A stretch of DNA of 64,000 nucleotides from the NCBI RefSeq assembly GCF_023715345.1, contig NZ_JAMBNY010000001.1, forward strand, positions 992,001 to 1,056,000, read 5' to 3'. The notes under the pieces are model-generated. The model had not been told where the DNA came from. It saw only the letters and a list, made by a program, of their open reading frames with translations, and did not search any database. Below are positions 26,728 through 34,816 of this stretch, piece after piece. The stretch is from Paenibacillus camelliae. GTDB lineage: Bacteria; Bacillota; Bacilli; Paenibacillales; Paenibacillaceae. The position numbers and the translations under genes were made by a program. The first letter of the stretch is position 1; the number at the start of each line of letters is the position of its first letter.

Positions 26728-27528
26728 TTGAAATATGCTGTTATTGACCGCGGAGATTCATTATCTAAACAATTAGCACGAACATTTATTGAATTAGCAG
26801 AGAGTAAAGGTCTTCAGCATGATCAGCAAGAGCCTAATATCGTCATATCGATTGGTGGAGATGGCACACTATTAAAAGCCTTTCATCAATACATCGCCCA
26901 AATTGACTCCGTTGCCTTTGTTGGTGTCCACACTGGCCATCTTGGTTTTTATGCGGATTGGAAAGCTAACGAGCTGGAGCTGTTAATAGATAAAATGAGC
27001 ACGATCGATCCGACGATCGTTCGATATCCGCTAGCTAATATTGAATTAGTTACGAAGTCAGGCACTTATAATTATTTTGCGCTTAACGAATTTACACTAA
27101 AGGGCGTCGACAACACGATGGTCGCTCAAGTAAACATTAATGGAGAACAGTTCGAGATGTTCCGTGGCGATGGAATCGTTATATCCACTCCAACTGGAAG
27201 TACGGCATATAATAAAAGTCTAGGTGGCACAATCGTTCATCCAGCGATCGAAGCTCTGCAGGTAACCGAGATTGCTTCAATCAACAATATCGTTTACCGT
27301 ACACTTGGCTCCTCCGTTCTGCTTCCAAAGCATCATTACTGCGATATTATTTGCATGAAGCAGCAGCGTATTCAAATACATGTTGACCATTTAGGTAAAA
27401 TGTTCGATGATGTTGTATCGATCAAGTGCACCGTTGCATCGAAGAAAGTGAGCTTTGCACGCTATCGACCGTTTCCATTCTGGGATCGTGTTCGCAATGC
27501 CTTTATTGGAGTCGACTCTCTTAAATAA
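26728..27528 (+). CDS. nadK: NAD kinase
   Basis: A 266-residue ATP-NAD kinase (PpnK) making NADP. The catalytic GGDGTLLKAFH lies near residue 40, followed by GVHTGHLGFYADW and the second motif RGDGIVISTPTGSTAYNKS in parts. The N-terminus MKYAVIDRGDSLS matches B. subtilis NadF when translation starts at TTG 26728, which has AAAGGAG eight bases upstream; an ATG at 26722 is too close to that site. The longer frame reaching back to 26656 is not supported. Confidence 0.93.
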   Translation: MKYAVIDRGDSLSKQLARTFIELAESKGLQHDQQEPNIVISIGGDGTLLKAFHQYIAQIDSVAFVGVHTGHLGFYADWKANELELLIDKMSTIDPTIVRYPLANIELVTKSGTYNYFALNEFTLKGVDNTMVAQVNINGEQFEMFRGDGIVISTPTGSTAYNKSLGGTIVHPAIEALQVTEIASINNIVYRTLGSSVLLPKHHYCDIICMKQQRIQIHVDHLGKMFDDVVSIKCTVASKKVSFARYRPFPFWDRVRNAFIGVDSLK

Positions 27529-27536
27529 AAATAAAT

Positions 27537-27581
27537 GACAAAAAGGCTATGCTTAGGAATTAACCTAGCATAGCCTTTTTA
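27537..27581. terminator. Bidirectional terminator between nadK and yutD
   Basis: A 17-bp perfect stem AAAAAGGCTATGCTAGG-like (27541-27557 with 27564-27580) flanked by A and T runs, placed between two convergent stops. Confidence 0.92.
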
Positions 27582-27582
27582 C

Positions 27583-28326
27583 TTATTCATTCGTTATTGC
27601 ATTTGATGCTTTTTCTTTTTCATTATTTTGGCCTTTTGGGCCTTTGTTCTTTTTATCAAAGGGACGAGGTCCTCTGCGATGAAAATCCTTACGCTTTGGC
27701 TTCCCTTCCTTTTTATGCTCTTGCTTCGTGTCAGAACTAGCCTCGGCGTTGTCCTGTTGAGCATGCTTTTGCTTAGAGCCGCCCTGTCGCTGATTACGCG
27801 GACGCGGCTTTTCATGAGCCCCATCCTCAGAGGCTGAGTCATGTCCGGATTTATCACGATGTGCAGCACGCTTGCTGCGTTGTGTTGGCTGGTCCTTTTG
27901 ATTAGCTCCACCATTATCCTCAGCGGACGAAACAGTAGCAGACTTATCTTTATCCTTCGATTTCTGTTCCCTAGGAACTGGAACTGGTCGAATATATTCA
28001 AGCTCTTCAATAAAGATATCGTCATCGCTTGTTTCCAGAGCCTCTGAACCCTGCTTTTTCTCAATAATGAAATAAGCACAGCCAAAGTTGCAATATTCGT
28101 TAATATAGTCCGTCATGTAGGAATATGTTGAATCCTTTGTTGCCTTCTGGTGACCATCACGGAAAAAGCCCTTTAACCGCAGCTGGTTATAACCCCAGTC
28201 TCCTACAATATAGTCATATCGTTCTAATACTTCACTATAACGATTACGAAATGCTTCGACGTTCCAGCCATTTCGATTCTCAAATATTAATTCATACGTA
28301 TTACCTGCAATATGAATAAATGCCAT
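27583..28326 (-). CDS. yutD: YutD family protein with long basic C-terminal tail
   Basis: A 247-residue protein. Residues 1-105 are the YutD (DUF1027) domain: AGNTYELIFENRNGWN, RYDYIVGDWGYNQLRLKGFF and YCNFGCAYFIIEKK. In Bacillus, YutD is about 100 residues. Here about 130 extra residues follow, very rich in Lys, Arg, Gln, Asp and Asn (for example GKPKRKDFHRRGPRPFDKK), probably disordered and possibly nucleic-acid binding. It follows lipA by 19 bp, the same neighbourhood as in B. subtilis. Function unknown. Confidence 0.85.
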   Translation of the reverse strand: MAFIHIAGNTYELIFENRNGWNVEAFRNRYSEVLERYDYIVGDWGYNQLRLKGFFRDGHQKATKDSTYSYMTDYINEYCNFGCAYFIIEKKQGSEALETSDDDIFIEELEYIRPVPVPREQKSKDKDKSATVSSAEDNGGANQKDQPTQRSKRAAHRDKSGHDSASEDGAHEKPRPRNQRQGGSKQKHAQQDNAEASSDTKQEHKKEGKPKRKDFHRRGPRPFDKKNKGPKGQNNEKEKASNAITNE

Positions 28327-28345
28327 TGCAGCACCTCTCCCCAGC

Positions 28346-29314
28346 TTAGATCAAAACATTTGAACATGCGCCAGATGAATTTGACTGATCTGTAGCTTCT
28401 GACATTGTAGTAGTTTGTTGTACTTGCTGATCTGCTTCGATTGCTGCGTAAGCAGAATCAGTTTGTTCATGAGCATGATATGAACTGCGAACGAGAGGGC
28501 CTGACTCTACGTGACGGAAGCCACGTGACAAACCTTCTTGCTTTAATTGTGCAAATTCATCTGGATGTACATAACGCTCAATTGGTAGATGCTTAGGTGT
28601 AGGCTGCAAATATTGACCAAGCGTCAAAATATTGCAGTCAACCGCGCGTAAATCATCCATCGCTTCTAATATTTCATCCCATTGTTCACCTACGCCCAGC
28701 ATAATGCTTGATTTCGTAGGAATTTTCGGTTTCATTTCCTTCGCACGCTTTAATAGCTCTAACGATCTTTCATATTTTGCCTTCGCACGTACGCGATCCG
28801 ATAAGCGACTAACCGTCTCGATGTTATGATTTAGTATGTCTGGGTTGGCATCCATAACGACCTGCAGGGCATCCCAGTTCCCCATAAAGTCTGGAATTAA
28901 CACCTCAACGCGGCAAAACGGCAAACGCTTGCGAATAGCACGAATGGTAGCTGCGAATATTGAAGCTCCGCCATCCGCCAAATCATCACGAGCAACGGAA
29001 GTAACGACACAATGACGAAGATCCATCTGCTCAGCTGCCTCTGCGACACGTTCTGGTTCCTGTAAGTCAAGCTCTGTTGGCAATCCAGTATTTACAGCAC
29101 AAAACCGGCATGCTCGAGTACAAATATCTCCCAATATCATAAATGTTGCCGTTCGATTCGTCCAGCATTCATAAATATTAGGGCAGCGAGCTTCTTCACA
29201 TACCGTATGTAGAGTTTTTGTTCGCATCATTTGTTTAATTTCTGTATAGTTACCACCGGTTGTTAGCTTAATGCGAAGCCAGTCTGGTTTTTCTAATTTT
29301 TCACGTTGTTTCAT
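28346..29314 (-). CDS. lipA: Lipoyl synthase
   Basis: A 322-residue radical-SAM enzyme that inserts two sulfurs into octanoyl chains on lipoyl domains. The auxiliary cluster ligands are in [13 protein letters not shown] and the SAM cluster in [31 protein letters not shown] and the C-terminal [10 protein letters not shown] with the terminal Ser ligand motif RSSYHAHEQ are all present. Beyond the family core lies a 34-residue Gln/Thr/Ser-rich tail. ATG 29314 is well placed. It probably heads the lipA-yutD operon. Confidence 0.96.
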   Translation of the reverse strand: MKQREKLEKPDWLRIKLTTGGNYTEIKQMMRTKTLHTVCEEARCPNIYECWTNRTATFMILGDICTRACRFCAVNTGLPTELDLQEPERVAEAAEQMDLRHCVVTSVARDDLADGGASIFAATIRAIRKRLPFCRVEVLIPDFMGNWDALQVVMDANPDILNHNIETVSRLSDRVRAKAKYERSLELLKRAKEMKPKIPTKSSIMLGVGEQWDEILEAMDDLRAVDCNILTLGQYLQPTPKHLPIERYVHPDEFAQLKQEGLSRGFRHVESGPLVRSSYHAHEQTDSAYAAIEADQQVQQTTTMSEATDQSNSSGACSNVLI

Positions 29315-29488
29315 TGGACAGTACCTGCTTTCAATAACTTTTCAAACGATGACATTGCTCTTATTATAACATAAATTCCAGTAATAAAAGCGGCTATTCC
29401 AACTGAACCAGTCAGTATTGGATATTTTTCAGCATGTTTGGTGAACAATATGGTTAACGCAAAACCTCTGTCTGAAAGGATGATTGAT

Positions 29489-30514
29489 GTGACTGGGCTC
29501 CGATATGTTATGTCCGTTCTACTTATTGCTATCTTTCTACTTCCAGCTTACGCTTATACTTCGCCTTATACTGCAGCTGAAAAAAAGAAACCGCGCAGTA
29601 CTGAAGAAATCTTTACAGAACGATTAGAGCTATATAATAACCTTTCTGTGATGACGGGCATGTCTTGGGAATGGATTGCTGCCATTGATCAATATGAACG
29701 AACAATGACAAAGGCCAAGCCAAAGCTAAGACCACAGCTCGGAGACTTAACCGGTGTATATATCGATGAGTACCGTTGGGCCGGAACATTTAATCCAGAC
29801 CCAAGCGATGAGCAGTTGTTCTCCATAGAATTTTTTCAGGGTATAGGTAAAGATGGTAATGGTGATGGATTAGCGAGCCGTTCAGACGACACTGATCTGC
29901 TCTATACGATCCTGCATCTTGTGAGTCAGCATGGGATTACTGACGAGGATATCGCGATTGGGCTGTGGGAGTATTATCAGAATCCGAGAGCAGTACAGCG
30001 TATCCAGCAATTTCACCAGCTATACAGTGAACACGAGAAGCTTAATTTGTTCGAGCATGCCTTTCCACTGCCTATAGGCAATAACTATTCTTATCGTGAC
30101 ACTTGGGGTGACCGAAGAGGCTGGGGTGGACGTCGCATCCATGAAGGAACCGATATATTTGCTGGCCACGGAACTCCGGTGCGAAGCACATGCTATGGTG
30201 TCATTGAAATTAAAGGCTGGAATCGCTACGGTGGTTGGCGAGTAGGTATACGCGATCTTAATAGTCATTATCACTATTATGCTCACCTATCTGGCTTTAC
30301 GAAGGAGCTTGCTATCGGTCAGACGGTTAAGCCTGGTGAGGTTATTGGCTGGGTAGGAAGCTCAGGCTATGGCAAACCTGGAACATCTGGAAAATTCCCT
30401 CCGCATCTTCATTACGGCATATATAGTGATCGTGGATTTATTGAATGGGCTTTTGATCCTTACCCGAGCCTCAAGCATTGGGAAAATGAAGAGCGCAGAC
30501 GCCTTCGCAAATAG
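29489..30514 (+). CDS. lytH: M23 metallopeptidase, LytH/YunA-like
   Basis: An exported 341-residue endopeptidase of the lysostaphin family. A signal peptide or anchor (VMSVLLIAIFLLPAYAYTS) is followed by a central helical domain and the M23 domain near residues 225-325, with zinc ligands in RRIHEGTDIFAGHGTPV (H-x3-D) and HLHYGIY (HxH). In B. subtilis lytH (yunA) sits next to lipA and yunB, as here, and trims spore cortex peptides. The GTG start at 29489 has AAAGGATG at the right distance; the longer frame from 29438 has no good site. Confidence 0.82.
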   Translation: MTGLRYVMSVLLIAIFLLPAYAYTSPYTAAEKKKPRSTEEIFTERLELYNNLSVMTGMSWEWIAAIDQYERTMTKAKPKLRPQLGDLTGVYIDEYRWAGTFNPDPSDEQLFSIEFFQGIGKDGNGDGLASRSDDTDLLYTILHLVSQHGITDEDIAIGLWEYYQNPRAVQRIQQFHQLYSEHEKLNLFEHAFPLPIGNNYSYRDTWGDRRGWGGRRIHEGTDIFAGHGTPVRSTCYGVIEIKGWNRYGGWRVGIRDLNSHYHYYAHLSGFTKELAIGQTVKPGEVIGWVGSSGYGKPGTSGKFPPHLHYGIYSDRGFIEWAFDPYPSLKHWENEERRRLRK

Positions 30515-30560
30515 CGATGTGCGTGCTGCGCGTTTTTTTGTTATTTTTGGCGTCATATCT

Positions 30561-31622
30561 CTACGGCGTTAGGCTGAAGCTGCTGACTGATTGCTCATCC
30601 TTAATCTCTTCAACAGGGTCAGCATTTCCATCCTTGGACTCCGTGTTAGATGGGTCGCTCGAAATGCCTTGACCGGAATGAAGTGGTACAGATATATTCG
30701 GAGCTTGAGGTGCGGATTCGCCAATAGGCTTACCCGAACTGTCATAATAATACATCGGCACATCTCCAACGACGAGCAGATAGGAAATCGGTATCTCAGC
30801 TTCTACAATTTCTGGTTCTGTATCGAACGGAATAATAATAGCAACCTCCGTGATGACTTTAATATAGACCTCGACAAGCACCATATTAATGGCTGCATTC
30901 TTCTCCCTTGTATTAAGCTCAACCTTCACTGCTCCAAGAGGCTCAAATGTAACCGGTATTTTCGGACCATAGGTGGAAATAATTGCACTGTCTAATGCGT
31001 GCCCAAGTGGAATCCTTTCAGGCATATGTTGAATTTCTGACAGCGTCGTTTGAACCGTTTGAATGGTGGACGATGTGATCCGCATATGCTCATTATAGTT
31101 GAGCATAAAGCCAGAAATTTTACCTTTGCTGTCCATCTTCCACTCAATGAGCTCCTCTGATGCAGCACGCTGAGCAACCTGTTCCGTAATTGCACCATTG
31201 ATCGCTTGTGTGGCAACCTGCTTAATTCTAATTTTCGCAACATGCATTAAGGGCTGACGAATATTCTTTTCGATAAACACAAAGGAAGGCACCGCGAAAA
31301 TAAGCATGACAATGAACGCAATGAGCAGCCCTCGTTTCCAGCCTCCCTTTTTCCGCGCAGTACGGGCAGTTAATTTACTTGGGGAAGGTGAAAATGATGA
31401 AGCAGGCTGTTCAGCATCTCGATGGATACGCAGTCGCCCCCAGCTTATGCTCGCTGCCTTTGGCTTTGACTTAAAAACACTTGGCTTCTTTTTTGCAGAA
31501 GATGCTGGTTGAACGCTCCACTGTTTTCTCTTCCAGCTTGAGGCTGAATATGCTCGCTGACCTTTCCCTGTTAGCCACTGTGATAAATACCAGCTCAATC
31601 CTTTTCGTCCCCATCTAGCCAT
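30561..31622 (-). CDS. yunB: Sporulation protein YunB
   Basis: A 353-residue membrane-anchored protein. A basic Ser-rich cytoplasmic N-terminus (1-100) precedes one transmembrane segment (about 101-122, LLIAFIVMLIFAVPSFVFI). The outer domain holds IKQVATQAINGAITEQV and IPLGHALDSAIISTYGPKIPV in parts, typical of YunB. In B. subtilis yunB is a sigma-E gene needed for normal sporulation. It is convergent with the lytH-like gene. The N-terminal extension before the helix is longer than in Bacillus. Confidence 0.88.
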   Translation of the reverse strand: MARWGRKGLSWYLSQWLTGKGQRAYSASSWKRKQWSVQPASSAKKKPSVFKSKPKAASISWGRLRIHRDAEQPASSFSPSPSKLTARTARKKGGWKRGLLIAFIVMLIFAVPSFVFIEKNIRQPLMHVAKIRIKQVATQAINGAITEQVAQRAASEELIEWKMDSKGKISGFMLNYNEHMRITSSTIQTVQTTLSEIQHMPERIPLGHALDSAIISTYGPKIPVTFEPLGAVKVELNTREKNAAINMVLVEVYIKVITEVAIIIPFDTEPEIVEAEIPISYLLVVGDVPMYYYDSSGKPIGESAPQAPNISVPLHSGQGISSDPSNTESKDGNADPVEEIKDEQSVSSFSLTP

Positions 31623-31766
31623 CGCATCACCCCCTTCTTCCTTATCGTATGCTTTAACCTATTGAAAAAGACGAGCAGAGTTTGTTCGATGGACGGCTCT
31701 CTTTTATTGAACTACATTTGCTGATAAATAGCGGCTAATTCAGAGCGGACACATTCTAAAAACACT

Positions 31767-31813
31767 AAAAAAGCATGCCGTAAGCTGGACGGAGCCAGCT
31801 AAAGCATGCTTTT
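31767..31813 (-). terminator. Terminator after the TIM-barrel isomerase gene
   Basis: On the minus strand GGAAAAGCATGC pairs with GCATGCTTTTTT, with an inner AGCTGG/CCAGCT helix. Confidence 0.88.
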
Positions 31814-31821
31814 CCGTATTA

Positions 31822-32661
31822 CTACAGTAAACTTTTTAAGTATGATATATGATGTGCTAATGCTTCTTCCGTAGGTCGCGCCAGACTAAAGTCCTCCATG
31901 CTTAACCAGCCGTCGTAGCCGATATCATGAAGCGCTTCCATAACTTGCGGCCAGTAAACCTCGCCTTCATCAATCGTGCGCCACTCTACCTGCCATGGAG
32001 GTGTTGCTCCAGGTATATGTCGTGCAGCCGCATTTTTAACATGAACATAGGCGAGATATGGACCTAGTATGTCAAGACCCATTCGATAGGCTTCAAAGCC
32101 TTCATGCACCAAATTGCCAGGATCATAGATGACCCCAATATGCTGAGGGTCAAAGTCATCAACAAGCCGCCTTGCTGCCGATGCACTGCAAGCAATATTA
32201 CCGTGATGCGTCTCAATTAAACCTTGCACACCATACTGCTTGCTTAAAGCCTCCACCTGCTTCAAATAGCCTTTGCCAGCCTTTAGAGCGTCCCAATAAT
32301 GAGTGTCGCGAGAATACCCTGGCACAGATATACGCACTGATGGCGAGCCGAGTAGGACAGCAGCCTTCATTGCTTGCTCTGTAGCCTGCAGATTACCTTC
32401 TCTAATATAAGCAGCTAGATTAGGGATCTCCAAGCCGTGTGCCTTAGTCATGGCAGCAATCTGGCGCAGCTCCTCCTCAGTGCTGTCCGCGGGTACAGTA
32501 GAATGATTATTTCCCCAGAATGAAGGTGCCTCATGAGAGCGACTCTGATCTGGATTAGTGAATCGCCACTCCACACCATCATAGCCATGCTTCTGAAGCA
32601 ATCGAACTGTCTCCTCTGGGCTGCAGTCTGGCATCATTACAGTAAACACCGCAAATTTCAT
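31822..32661 (-). CDS. Sugar phosphate isomerase/epimerase family (TIM barrel)
   Basis: A 279-residue protein of the AP-endonuclease-2/xylose-isomerase-like family. Metal-ligand motifs in barrel order are GYDGVEWR, LIETHHGN, GVIYDPGN, YVHVKNA and a terminal GYDGWLSMEDF. These resemble sugar or inositol epimerases and isomerases; the substrate is not defined by context, since both neighbours are unrelated. ATG 32661 was chosen because GGAG lies eight bases upstream; a longer frame from 32679 begins over that site. Confidence 0.82.
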   Translation of the reverse strand: MKFAVFTVMMPDCSPEETVRLLQKHGYDGVEWRFTNPDQSRSHEAPSFWGNNHSTVPADSTEEELRQIAAMTKAHGLEIPNLAAYIREGNLQATEQAMKAAVLLGSPSVRISVPGYSRDTHYWDALKAGKGYLKQVEALSKQYGVQGLIETHHGNIACSASAARRLVDDFDPQHIGVIYDPGNLVHEGFEAYRMGLDILGPYLAYVHVKNAAARHIPGATPPWQVEWRTIDEGEVYWPQVMEALHDIGYDGWLSMEDFSLARPTEEALAHHISYLKSLL

Positions 32662-32694
32662 TAGCTTCACTCCTAACATTGAGAAATGCTTGCT

Positions 32695-32915
32695 TCTTCA
32701 TCAAAGGGGTCTATTGAACATCCTTTTAAATATCAAGTTCAAAAAGTTCACCTTTCAGCACCGAGAAGTTTGAATAAAGCTAGGGAATGAGGAGCGCAGC
32801 GTACGTATTTGGTACGTGAGCACCGGAAGACCCGGGTGAATTCAAAATTCGATGTCGAGTTACATACAGTATGACTTCGTGATCAAAGGTGATCTGTTTG
32901 AACATCCTTTAATTA
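32695..32915. repeat. Structured repeat-like element with terminal direct repeats
   Basis: Two imperfect direct copies, ATCAAAGGGGTCTATTGAAC at 32699 and ATCAAAGGTGATCTGTTTGA at 32881, both running into ACATCCTTT, enclose about 165 bp of non-coding sequence. The interior contains a hairpin CGTAC-N7-GTACG (about 32800) and other GC-rich pieces such as GAGCACCGGAAGACCCGGG. It has no coding potential. It looks like a repetitive extragenic element or a structured RNA of this genus; only one copy is in the window. Confidence 0.45.
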
Positions 32916-33037
32916 GAAGCATAACAAATATTAGGATAGCCAGCTTAGCCTACATTGCCCATAATTTCATTTTCATTGATTATAATTGACGTTATAATAG
33001 TTGCAAACGAAATCTATCTTTTCACTAAGGAGGAGTT

Positions 33038-33250
33038 ATGTCCATACTTCGCAAGCTGTTCACCGACGAAGATTTTCAAGAAGCTGTCGATCAAGAAAGC
33101 TTGATCCGCGTCTTTAAGGATAATCATATTGTAGAGCATAGAGTTATTGTTATACGCTTTAATGAGAGCACGGTCATTACACAAAGCAATGTGAGCGATC
33201 TTACCTATCACAATCGGGCGGATTGTGAATTTTATCTTCTTAAGCTGTAG
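33038..33250 (+). CDS. Hypothetical 70-residue protein
   Basis: Reads MSILRKLFTDEDFQEAVDQE then a short beta-rich part with RVIVIRFNESTVITQS and ends FYLLKL. Unknown family; cytoplasmic by appearance. AAGGAGGAG five bases before ATG 33038 is a near-ideal ribosome site and decides for this strand against a 93-codon frame on the opposite strand, which has none. It stands alone between the repeat element and the convergent fetB-like gene. Confidence 0.6.
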   Translation: MSILRKLFTDEDFQEAVDQESLIRVFKDNHIVEHRVIVIRFNESTVITQSNVSDLTYHNRADCEFYLLKL

Positions 33251-33296
33251 CAGGAAATGTAATGACGACAAGAAGTTCTTTAAGAGATTGCTCAAG

Positions 33297-34049
33297 CTAC
33301 TTCAAGCTTCGAATACGCAAATCCTCAGTAAGCAGTGCATTTTGAAACAATATACTCATCAATATTGAAGTAAGTGCTGCTGCGCCTGTTAGCACAAACA
33401 GGATAAGCAGCTGATATTTCACTGCCTCAGTCGGACTAGCACCAGCTATGATCATCCCTGTCATCATGCCGGGCAGCTGGACTAGCCCGACTGTTTTAAG
33501 CGCATCAATGGTTGGAATCATGCTAAAGCGAACTGCACGCTGCATAAGACGATGCAGACTTTGCTTCTGTGTAGCACCTAAAGCAAGAAACATCTCAATC
33601 TCCTCCTTCGAAGCTTCACCTTCCCGCTTCAGCTGAGTAAGAAATAAGCCTGCAACAACCATCGCATTTCCTATCGTCATACCGCTTAATGGGATAATAT
33701 ACTGTGCTGATGGCTCAATCATCCCTAGCCCAAGGAGCATAAGCATAACAAATGCTTCAACTGAACCGATACACAGCATCAGCTTCCACACTGCAGGCTT
33801 GAATATTTTTCCTCGCTTCGCCGCATTGATCGATGCGGTAGTTATCATAACCATAATAATTCCAATGAGCATCCATAGCTTGTGCTGCGCAAATACATAG
33901 CCAAGAATGTAGCCAATTGCGAGCAGCTGTATCGTAGCCCGAACCGTTCCAATAATAATGTCCTTCTCTAATCCAAGCTTTCTTCTGAGTGAGATGAACA
34001 TCGTCACAGCGATAAAAATTAACGTAAAGCTTAGTGCTAAATAACTCAT
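33297..34049 (-). CDS. fetB: FetB-type ABC transporter permease (UPF0014)
   Basis: A 250-residue membrane protein with about seven helices, of the UPF0014/YbbM family. Hallmarks are IGTVRATIQLLAIGYILGYVF in parts, SGMTIGNAMVVAGLFL, EEIEMFLALGATQKQS (coupling helix) and LPGMMTGMIIAGASP. E. coli FetAB is an iron exporter that raises resistance to oxidative stress; the same role is inferred. It overlaps the ATPase gene by four bases (ATGA). Confidence 0.88.
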   Translation of the reverse strand: MSYLALSFTLIFIAVTMFISLRRKLGLEKDIIIGTVRATIQLLAIGYILGYVFAQHKLWMLIGIIMVMITTASINAAKRGKIFKPAVWKLMLCIGSVEAFVMLMLLGLGMIEPSAQYIIPLSGMTIGNAMVVAGLFLTQLKREGEASKEEIEMFLALGATQKQSLHRLMQRAVRFSMIPTIDALKTVGLVQLPGMMTGMIIAGASPTEAVKYQLLILFVLTGAAALTSILMSILFQNALLTEDLRIRSLK

Positions 34050-34720
34050 GCCGTCACCTCTACTCGGTTGCTCGTTATGACGTGATTATCGAAGCTCCAC
34101 TGCTCGTTAGCAATTCGAGCAATTTGGTCAGGCTGATGTGTGATCCATACATAGGCGCGATCCCGTTCTTCAGCCCAGCCTTTGAGGAGCTCCTCAACAT
34201 GATGCGTATGTGCTTCATCTAGTGATGCAGTAACCTCATCCAGCAGCAGTACCTGCGGCTCAAGCAATAGACTTCGAACGAGTGCTAATCGTTGCTGCTC
34301 CCCACCTGACAACTGAAGAGCCTCAGACTTCCAGTCAAGTGCACTGAGCCCTACCTTTTCCAGCAAATGCTCAGCAGTATCCTTGTTGAAAGGCAGCTGA
34401 TGCAGCTGACTAGGCAGCTTTAGGTTATCTTCGATTGATCCCGAAAGCATTGTCGCATGCTGTGCGACATAATGAATATATCGTCTCCAGTTCGTTACCG
34501 GTATCTCCGTTGCCTCTTGATCATTCCAGCTTAACGTGCCTGATGCGGGAAGATGAAGACGGGCTAATATTTTTAATAGACTGCTTTTACCTTGTCCAGA
34601 GGCACCGGTACAAGCAATGCGTGACCCTTCCCGAATAGAAGCTGTATATGGTTGGAACAATTCCTTCCCTTCATCCAGGAAGCGCTGTGAAACGCGATGC
34701 AGACTAAGCTTAAGCGGCAT
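34046..34720 (-). CDS. fetA: FetA-type ABC transporter ATP-binding protein
   Basis: A 224-residue ATPase. Walker A GASGQGKSS, Q-loop HYVAQHATML, signature LSGGEQQRLALVRSLL, Walker B VLLLDEVTASLD and switch WITHQPDQ. It pairs with the UPF0014 permease immediately downstream. The ATG at 34720 is preferred over TTG 34750 because the protein then begins at the usual family position. The promoter should lie in the short gap before the helicase gene end. Confidence 0.87.
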   Translation of the reverse strand: MPLKLSLHRVSQRFLDEGKELFQPYTASIREGSRIACTGASGQGKSSLLKILARLHLPASGTLSWNDQEATEIPVTNWRRYIHYVAQHATMLSGSIEDNLKLPSQLHQLPFNKDTAEHLLEKVGLSALDWKSEALQLSGGEQQRLALVRSLLLEPQVLLLDEVTASLDEAHTHHVEELLKGWAEERDRAYVWITHQPDQIARIANEQWSFDNHVITSNRVEVTA

Positions 34721-34816
34721 CCTTACACCTACCTTATATTTATCCTTCAAATTATACCTAGGCGTTTGCTAGTAGTATTAATGTATGCTCGATGATCAGG
34801 TCAAGCACTTACGTGA

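Noticed and set aside
33014..33295. 93-codon minus-strand frame
   Set aside because: It is the shadow of the plus-strand 70-residue gene, which has a near-perfect ribosome site; the minus frame has none.
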